Source: Sialis fuliginosa
Taxonomy: Eukaryota > Arthropoda > Insecta > Megaloptera > Sialidae
Direction of reading: 5' to 3'
Assembly (NCBI GenBank): GCA_961205875.1
Contig: OY540814.1
Location: forward strand, 8,290,993 to 8,354,992
Length of the DNA stretch: 64,000 nucleotides
Each line of letters begins with the position of its first letter. Within the stretch, counting starts at the first letter, position 1. This document shows positions 57,651-64,000 of the stretch, piece by piece. A program made the position numbers and the translations under genes. The notes beneath the pieces were generated by a model, which was not told the origin of the DNA, ran no database searches, and was given only the letters and a program-made list of their open reading frames with translations.

Positions 57651-57892
57651 TCTATACTAATATTACAAATGCGAAAGCGCGTCTGTCTGTCTGCTACCTT
57701 TTTGGCAGGAAGATAGCTTGCATCCTGAAAAAGGATAAAGGCTACTTTGTATCCCGAAAATTTATTAAATAAACAATGAGTGTGTGACATTTGTATGCGC
57801 GATAAGTTATACTATTTTGGCGTAGATCTCTAGCGTGTAGACGCGAAACTAAAAACTTGTTTTATCGATTATATCGCGAAGGTAACATCTAG
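57651..57892 (+). mobile_element. Second Helitron-like family (TCTATACTAATATTA), 242 bp
   Basis: After an A it begins TCTATACTAATATTACAAAT, has CGTCTGTCTGTCTGC and AAAGGCTACTTTGTATCCCG, and ends AAGGTAACATCTAG before a T. The start motif is common to short non-autonomous Helitrons of many insects. The body differs from copies A-G. Confidence 0.8.
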
Positions 57893-59840
57893 TTTAAAAT
57901 TGAATATTTTTTACGACATCTTATTGTACCCTGTGATTTAAAAAAATAAAATGTTTTTTACTCATTTATGTATATGAACATAATACATTTTCAAATATAT
58001 TATTCCATACTTTAGTATTTGTATAAACAATCGCCGAATGGATATATTCCCAGCACCATTTTGAGGCATCTGCGGCACCCCGCTTGAGAATAACTTAATT
58101 ATATATGTACATACATGTACAATGTACATACCTGTATATCTAACTATATAATATGTAGTACATGTAACATTCGTATACTTTTTTATCAATTTTTATCATG
58201 TTTAAATTTGCAAATATTAATTTATGAATGAATTAAATAATAATATACATATGTATAAGATATCATATTAATGTAAGAGCATCTGTGAGTACGTAATATG
58301 TGTTTTTATTTAAATGAAATGCATATATCTTAATTACGAGTCATTTGGAATTTGGGTTTAATATTCATAGTTTACATACATCAACGACATTCATTTCCAT
58401 AATTATATGAATGAAACATAGGATAGATTCTAGATGATATATTAAGTCATTATAAATGTAATTAGTTGTGAAATTAAAATATCGAAATAAACGTACATGA
58501 CTTAATTTTTTTTGCGAAGCATTAAGTGGGTTAATACTTGAAAAAAATTATTAGGAATGTTGGTATTGATTTACATATAAAAACTTGATTTAAATTAATT
58601 TATTGAAACATCGAACTTTCCTATATAAAAATATATTTTTTATGTAATTGGTGTTAAAGTTCAAAACACATGACTTTTCCATTTTTGCAATCAAGTAAAA
58701 TATTATAGGTAGAGTAAAGTCGGTTAATATGGACACCTTTTTTCTGCTCTATTATAAATTTTATAAACACAAAATTAATATGTATTTAAGTTTACACCTC
58801 TGACTAACTACGTCAGTTGACATACAAGTGTTTGGAGTACTGATATGTAATTGAGAGCAATTTAATGAAATTTTCCATTTTTGATTATTTATGTTAAGGT
58901 AAGTTAGCTTATATTTTTATTTAATTAAATTGTTTATATTGCTGTTTAAAAATGCAGGTATAGCGTCTGACCGCATGGATAGTGCCTTTAATCCACGTAA
59001 TAACTGTTGCCTTGGTACTTACAATTTTTTTTTAAATATGATATGTGATTGCGAGTATTACGGAGAACGATTATGAAATGTAATAATTAACCAGAATCCT
59101 GATGAGGCAAATAGTGCGAAAAATATATTAAACACCGAGTACTTCATAACTATCCACTTCCACAAAAATTATTTTTTATGTAGTACAAAATCTTCATGAT
59201 GATGCCCATTAAATGGGGTGCCTATTACGGAGGTTCTGTCCGTATATTCCATGCCACACCACTTCTATTTTTTATAGTGGCAACGAGTAAGTTTGAAATA
59301 AAAACAACTAAATACATTTAAAAAACAAATGTTTAACCACCTAATGTAAATAATTGTGCGTTATGGTAACAAGCGTTTTTGAAGAAACTGATTCTCTGTT
59401 TTAGATTTTTTTAATTTTTTTAATTTAAGAATTCTATTTTTGCCTGGTCGATTTCGTTAAAAGATTTAATTCTCTGTCCAATGAAATGATAAGGGTTAAT
59501 TTAAAATAATAAGCCAGAGTTTTATTACCTAAAGCAAGAACACTGTTCCATCTATATCGACTTCACTCTCTGATACCATTCACATTGTATTTTGCCAGAT
59601 AATTTTATTATGTAAACTAAAATCAACTGCAAACAACATAGTGTAAATATTCTGTAGCATCATACGATTCAACAGTATGACAAAATATATCCAATTCAAT
59701 AATTACATATCAGTCTAATACAAGAACTAATTGCACTAATTATTCATTTAGCAGCAAGACATAACATTGCACAGCAGCATACAATATAAGTAGCAGTATA
59801 ACTAAAATCAATGACAGTGTAGATAATGAATGTTAGTACA
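57893..59840. other. AT-rich non-coding DNA
   Basis: No gene supported. ATATGGACACCTTTT at about 58728 and sequence near 59215 (GGTGCCTATTACGGAG) may be traces of an inverted-repeat element, but I could not define it. Confidence 0.4.
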
Positions 59841-60110
59841 TAAAGCATCTAGAGCGTGTGTGTAGGGCGAATTGGGTGTAGTGCGGGATGTGGGGGATGT
59901 ACGATGGGGTGGCCTGCAGCTAGGGGCTGCATTCGGACATCAGTCTGTGTAAAACATTTGTCTTCGTTTATTGTGAACAAAGTCGACGTAAACATAGAAC
60001 TGAACCGGTGAACTTGAGCAGAATACCAAATCAACCTTTGAAAAACTGTTGCCCTCTCTGTTACTCTTCTCCCGAAAATACACCCGAGAAACAAATGGCT
60101 ATTGATTATA
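59840..60110. promoter_or_regulatory. GT/GC-rich island
   Basis: GCGTGTGTGTAGGGCGAATT to GGGGTGGCCTGCAGCTAGGG is G-rich on the plus strand. A minus frame reads a Pro/His-rich peptide (AAGHPIVHPPHPALHPIRPT), but low complexity and lack of a partner exon make coding doubtful. Confidence 0.22.
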
Positions 60111-60393
60111 AAATGTGTGAAGATGCAGTGGTGCAGTACTGAATATAAAACAGCAGCCTCACGTGAGAGATGTGTTAGTTCATTTGATCTGGGTTAACAA
60201 AGATTAGAGTTATCCAGTTTCTTATTACCCACTCCACAGAGTGCAGATTTAAAAAAGTAATTACTTTTGGAATGGTTAAGGATATTAGATAGTATTTAAT
60301 TAAATATATGTATGTATCTACGGTTCTATTACTATAGAAGTGTAGGATACAATATTATTGAAACAACAAATGTGACTTGATTGTTTCATTGAT

Positions 60394-61145
60394 TTAAGGG
60401 GTTTCATCTAATCGCTACATCGTAAAGTGATACTTTTTTAAAGATTTTTTAGAATAATAAAAAAAGCAATCGAATGAAATTTGGTGGGTTTATTGTACAT
60501 GTACATGTCTCAAAACATAAAAAAATTTGGTGACTTTAACAGAACTTCCATGGATCAATATCCAGAAAAAAAAAATTTCGTTATTTACATAAGTTTTCCC
60601 ATTGAATTTTGTATCACTTTGACGAAAAAAACGAAGTTAAATTGTTTATAAAAGTCGTAATTGTTAACCAATCGTAAAAATCATGTGTGCTTCGATGTAA
60701 AATCTATCTAAGAAGTTACAGTTAAAATTTCAAGTCAACCTGATGGAAATTGGCTAAAATACGTTTTCCGCAGTTTTTAAAAACGTAGTATCGATAAATA
60801 TGAAGACAAAGTTTGAAAACTGTTTTACTACATGCAAACGTCGACGATAGTTTCGACTTTTTTCGAGTCTATGTCGGTTTGGCGGTTTTCGGTTGCTTAT
60901 TTTGCTTCTGTTTTGGCTTGAGACCGAATTTCAGTGTTCCTTTATATTACCATATACTCATTATCATACTTTCACCATCTAGGTTGTTTCCTTCGTTCAA
61001 AGTCACTTTTAAAAAAGAGCTCTAAAAATAATTTATTTTTGGTGTATAATTCCTTTTGAATATCATTTTTAAGATGTTTGTACATCATTCAAGCCAATAA
61101 AAAAAATGTCAAAAATTAATTAATACATTAGATATAACTCTTTAA
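60394..61145 (+). mobile_element. piggyBac-like TTAA MITE, copy 2
   Basis: TTAAGGGGTTTCATCTAATC at the left and ATTAGATATAACTCTTTAA at the right are mirror termini with TTAA. It has the same body as copies 1 and 3, including the segment coding in one frame FFRVYVGLAVFGCLFCFCFG (at 60860-60925). Confidence 0.82.
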
Positions 61146-61329
61146 GTATTGTAGCAAAAAAGTTATTAGAAAAATGAGTCAAAGTTGAGGTTAACGAACT
61201 AACAAAATTTAATTTCGTAAACATATACCCAGAAAATTACAGGTGTAGTACACCTTAGGTAAACAAACGGTAATATTAATATGATATTTATATTATAAAA
61301 TATGTAGGTGAACATAATGTATAATTGGT

Positions 61330-61520
61330 AGCTCATCTGCATAATATCGATACGAGATCTAAATGCACATCACGTCTGTTTTGTGTTCGTCAACTGTTCC
61401 GCCCATGCCCCGCACCGCTCCCGGCACCCACCCCAGGTCCCACCCGCGCCAATCCCCCGCACGCCGCACCCGCGCGTCTCTCGCGCGTATCTTTCGCTTC
61501 AACTAAAACTTAATTATAAT
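61330..61520. promoter_or_regulatory. C-rich island between inverted MITEs
   Basis: From about 61395 to 61500 the plus strand is very C-rich (CCCATGCCCCGCACCGCTCC, CCCACCCGCGCCAATCCCCC), followed directly by TTAATTATAATTAATTAATG. The 62-codon frame through it is Pro/Ala low complexity. It lies between copies 2 and 3 of the TTAA element. Possible regulatory island or CpG-rich promoter. Confidence 0.3.
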
Positions 61521-62120
61521 TAATTAATGCTACTGCCACTGTCTTACTGTATAGGCTCCTATGTGCTATGTAATTAGAAACCTTTATATAAAATGAATAC
61601 TGTTAATTAACGAACCTAAAAGACATTATACTCCACGACAGAGATTTTCAAAATAAGTACGAATATAATTATGGAAATTTTCATCGCCAACTATAATAAA
61701 CTTGTAAATGGGTACATCATTGGCGTAGGAAGTGGCATTAATTATACAAAGTTCATTATGTGTGTTTTGAATTGAACGTCGTTTCTATAGATTACTGTGT
61801 ATATATAACTCAAAATTAGCAAATTTAATTTTCTATACTGGTGCTGAATATATATTAACTTTTGTATAGTAGACAGTTGTATTATATTACACATATATAT
61901 ATACATAAATTCAATATAAATATATGTATTTGTATAACATTATCATCCAATTTTTACCCCATTCCTATCATTTCATGTACATAATATTTTCAATTGGCAC
62001 GAAGTAGTAATAACATATTACATTTATTAACAATCAATAAATTATATTAAAAAATAAAATATATATTTTTTAAATATTATTTCAGGAATATATAATAGAA
62101 AATGGGTGATAATTAATGAA

Positions 62121-62860
62121 TTAAAGGGTTTTCATCTAATCTATTAATTAATTTAAAAAAAATTAATTAACTTAAATTAAAAATGATATTCAAAAGGAAT
62201 AATAAGCAAAAAAAAATGGATGGTGAAAGTGGTAAAAAATGAGTGATAAATGTGTATATGGTAATATAAAGGGGCACTGTAATTCGGTCTCAACCCAAAA
62301 CAGAAGCAAAATAAGCAACCGAAAACCGCCAAACCGACATAGACTCGAAAAAAGTCGAAACTAACGTCGACGTTTGTATATAGTAAAACTTTTTTCAAAC
62401 TTTATCTTAATTTTTATCGAAACTACGTTTTTAAAAACTGCGGAAAAAGTATTTTGGCTATTTTCCATCCTATCGACATGAAATTTTAACTGTAACTTCT
62501 TAGATGACTTACATCGAAGTACACACGATTTTTACGATTGGTTAATGATACAAAATTTGAAAACATTGGTATTTTTTAATTATCGTGTGTACATCGATGG
62601 GAAAACTCATGTAAATAACGAGAATTTTTTTTTTCGTTCTGGATGTTGATCCATGGAAGTTCTGTTTTCCGCAATGGTGCACATAACAAAAAAATGTTGT
62701 CAATGTAGCAATGCTAAAGTAACCATTTTGTTTTATATTTCATTAAAACAATTTTTTTGTATGTTTTGAGACATGCACAATAAACCTTCCAAATTTCATT
62801 TGATTGCTTTTTTTATTATTCTAAAAAAATCCTAAGTGACGAATAGATATAACCCCTTAA
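62121..62860 (-). mobile_element. piggyBac-like TTAA MITE, copy 3 (inverted)
   Basis: TTAAAGGGTTTTCATCTAAT at the left and AGATATAACCCCTTAA at the right; the body is in the opposite orientation to copy 2. With copy 2 it forms an inverted pair separated by about 975 bp. Confidence 0.82.
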
Positions 62861-63574
62861 ATACAATCTGCCCCACATTTATATTTTCGCAATATCTTAC
62901 ATTCAGCTCTAATAATCCAAAAATTACTTTTTTGAAGAAATACTTTCTGATGTTAGTTAGATCACACTCAATATGTTATATTAAATATATATTTAGAATA
63001 TAATATGAATTATTATAGTGTTTTTAATCAACACAAAACTCATTTTTCAAACTTGATTTTTTCGTTATTATAATTTCAAAAAGGCGAATTATGTGACATG
63101 AATGACATTTGTTCATTAATTAAGCAATCGTATATTAACCAAATGAACCAGTTAATAATCTTAAACGATTAAATAACCTGATACGAAATGAATTAATTGG
63201 AATTAAAAACAAGTATTATTAATATGAGCATTGAACTTGTGAAAATGTATACTGATTTGATTTTTGACGTTAATACATTAATGACGTAAACGTTTAAATA
63301 AAATAATTATGTGTTTCAACTCGCATAATTAGTACACATTTTTAAATATACATTTAAATATATGCAAATTAACACAGTAATAGTTTTTTGTATTACGTCA
63401 GATATATTTATGTAGTGTATCTATATACATATCTATATTAAATCATTTGAGATTCTTAGAAATGGAAATGTTTTTTGAGCAGATTATTTTTTTGTTTGAA
63501 GTACATTTTTTGGTCAAATTACAGAAGATATATACTGAGATTTGAAAAATAAAATAAAAATAATAAGTATAGTT

Positions 63575-63690
63575 AGTATATTAATATCCAGTAATGGCAG
63601 TAATCAAATATCAACAAATATTTATAATTCAGTTAATTACTGGGATATTGTTCAAGATTGGTGCCAGTATCTTAGTTGGCCATAAAAATT
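63575..63690. repeat. Dispersed repeat 'CTGGGGTATT', copy 4
   Basis: AATGGCAGTAATCAAATATC, TTACTGGGATATTGTTCAAG and ATTGGTGCCAGTATCTTAGT match the other copies; the left side is missing or too diverged to follow. Confidence 0.55.
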
Positions 63691-64000
63691 AGAAGATATC
63701 CGTTAGAAATAAATTAAGGATTATTTTTTGTATTTACTTAGTTAATTGTTTAATATTAGAAAGTGCATATTACTGCATATATTTAAAATAAAATTTATAT
63801 AAAGACGCAATTAAAACAATTTGTGGATGTATGTATTATTTGAAGTAATAAAATAAAATTGCTAACGATTATAATAATGTGAAAATGTTATTTTAATTAC
63901 GATACGTACAACTTTTCAACTAAGTAAATAATTATAAGTAGGTAACAATAACTTAATTTACTTCAAGATTTTTTTGGTATTTAAGTACTTATAATTTATT
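63691..64000. other. AT-rich non-coding end of window
   Basis: Nothing recognisable in these last bases. Confidence 0.45.

Noticed and set aside
59849-60094. Pro/His-rich minus frame as a protein
   Set aside because: Low complexity from a G-rich tract; no matching exon or domain.
61325-61513. Pro/Ala-rich plus frame
   Set aside because: Direct product of the C-rich island; no stop-bounded exon signals.

Overview
The window reads as a piece of an AT-rich insect nuclear genome: split genes with GT-AG introns, two proteins with clear insect orthologues, and many non-autonomous DNA transposons. I see no viral, bacterial or organellar sequence. The insect order cannot be settled from the sequence alone.

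Layout. 1-2100 is non-coding and carries a GC-rich inverted-repeat element (416-910) and two perfect CRE palindromes. 2101-9696 (+) is a complete six-exon gene for a 512-residue UNC93-like membrane protein. Its 5.6 kb first intron holds four copies of one Helitron-like element. 9697-12203 separates this gene from its convergent neighbour. 12204-19063 (-) holds nine coding exons (509 residues) of a POU class 6 transcription factor, orthologous to Drosophila pdm3 and vertebrate POU6F1/POU6F2, with the whole POU-specific domain and homeodomain. Its 5' end is not established: a phase-compatible upstream exon lies at 20140-20210, and a much weaker first-exon candidate at 43115-43172.

20.3-64 kb has no convincing gene. 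The simplest reading is the long 5' intron and regulatory domain of the POU gene. It is AT-rich DNA broken by islands of higher complexity and GC, several with a POU octamer (ATGCAAAT), and filled with small transposons: piggyBac-like TTAA elements, hAT-like elements with 8-bp duplications, TA-flanked and foldback elements, further Helitron-like copies, and a broken pogo-type transposase tail.

The most unusual structure is at 3459-7069. The four Helitron-like copies there parse as two head-to-tail dimers, one inserted into the terminal bases of the other. The junctions are base-precise and subfamily-specific differences pair the copies as the model predicts. This is the pattern expected from rolling-circle transposition of concatemers.
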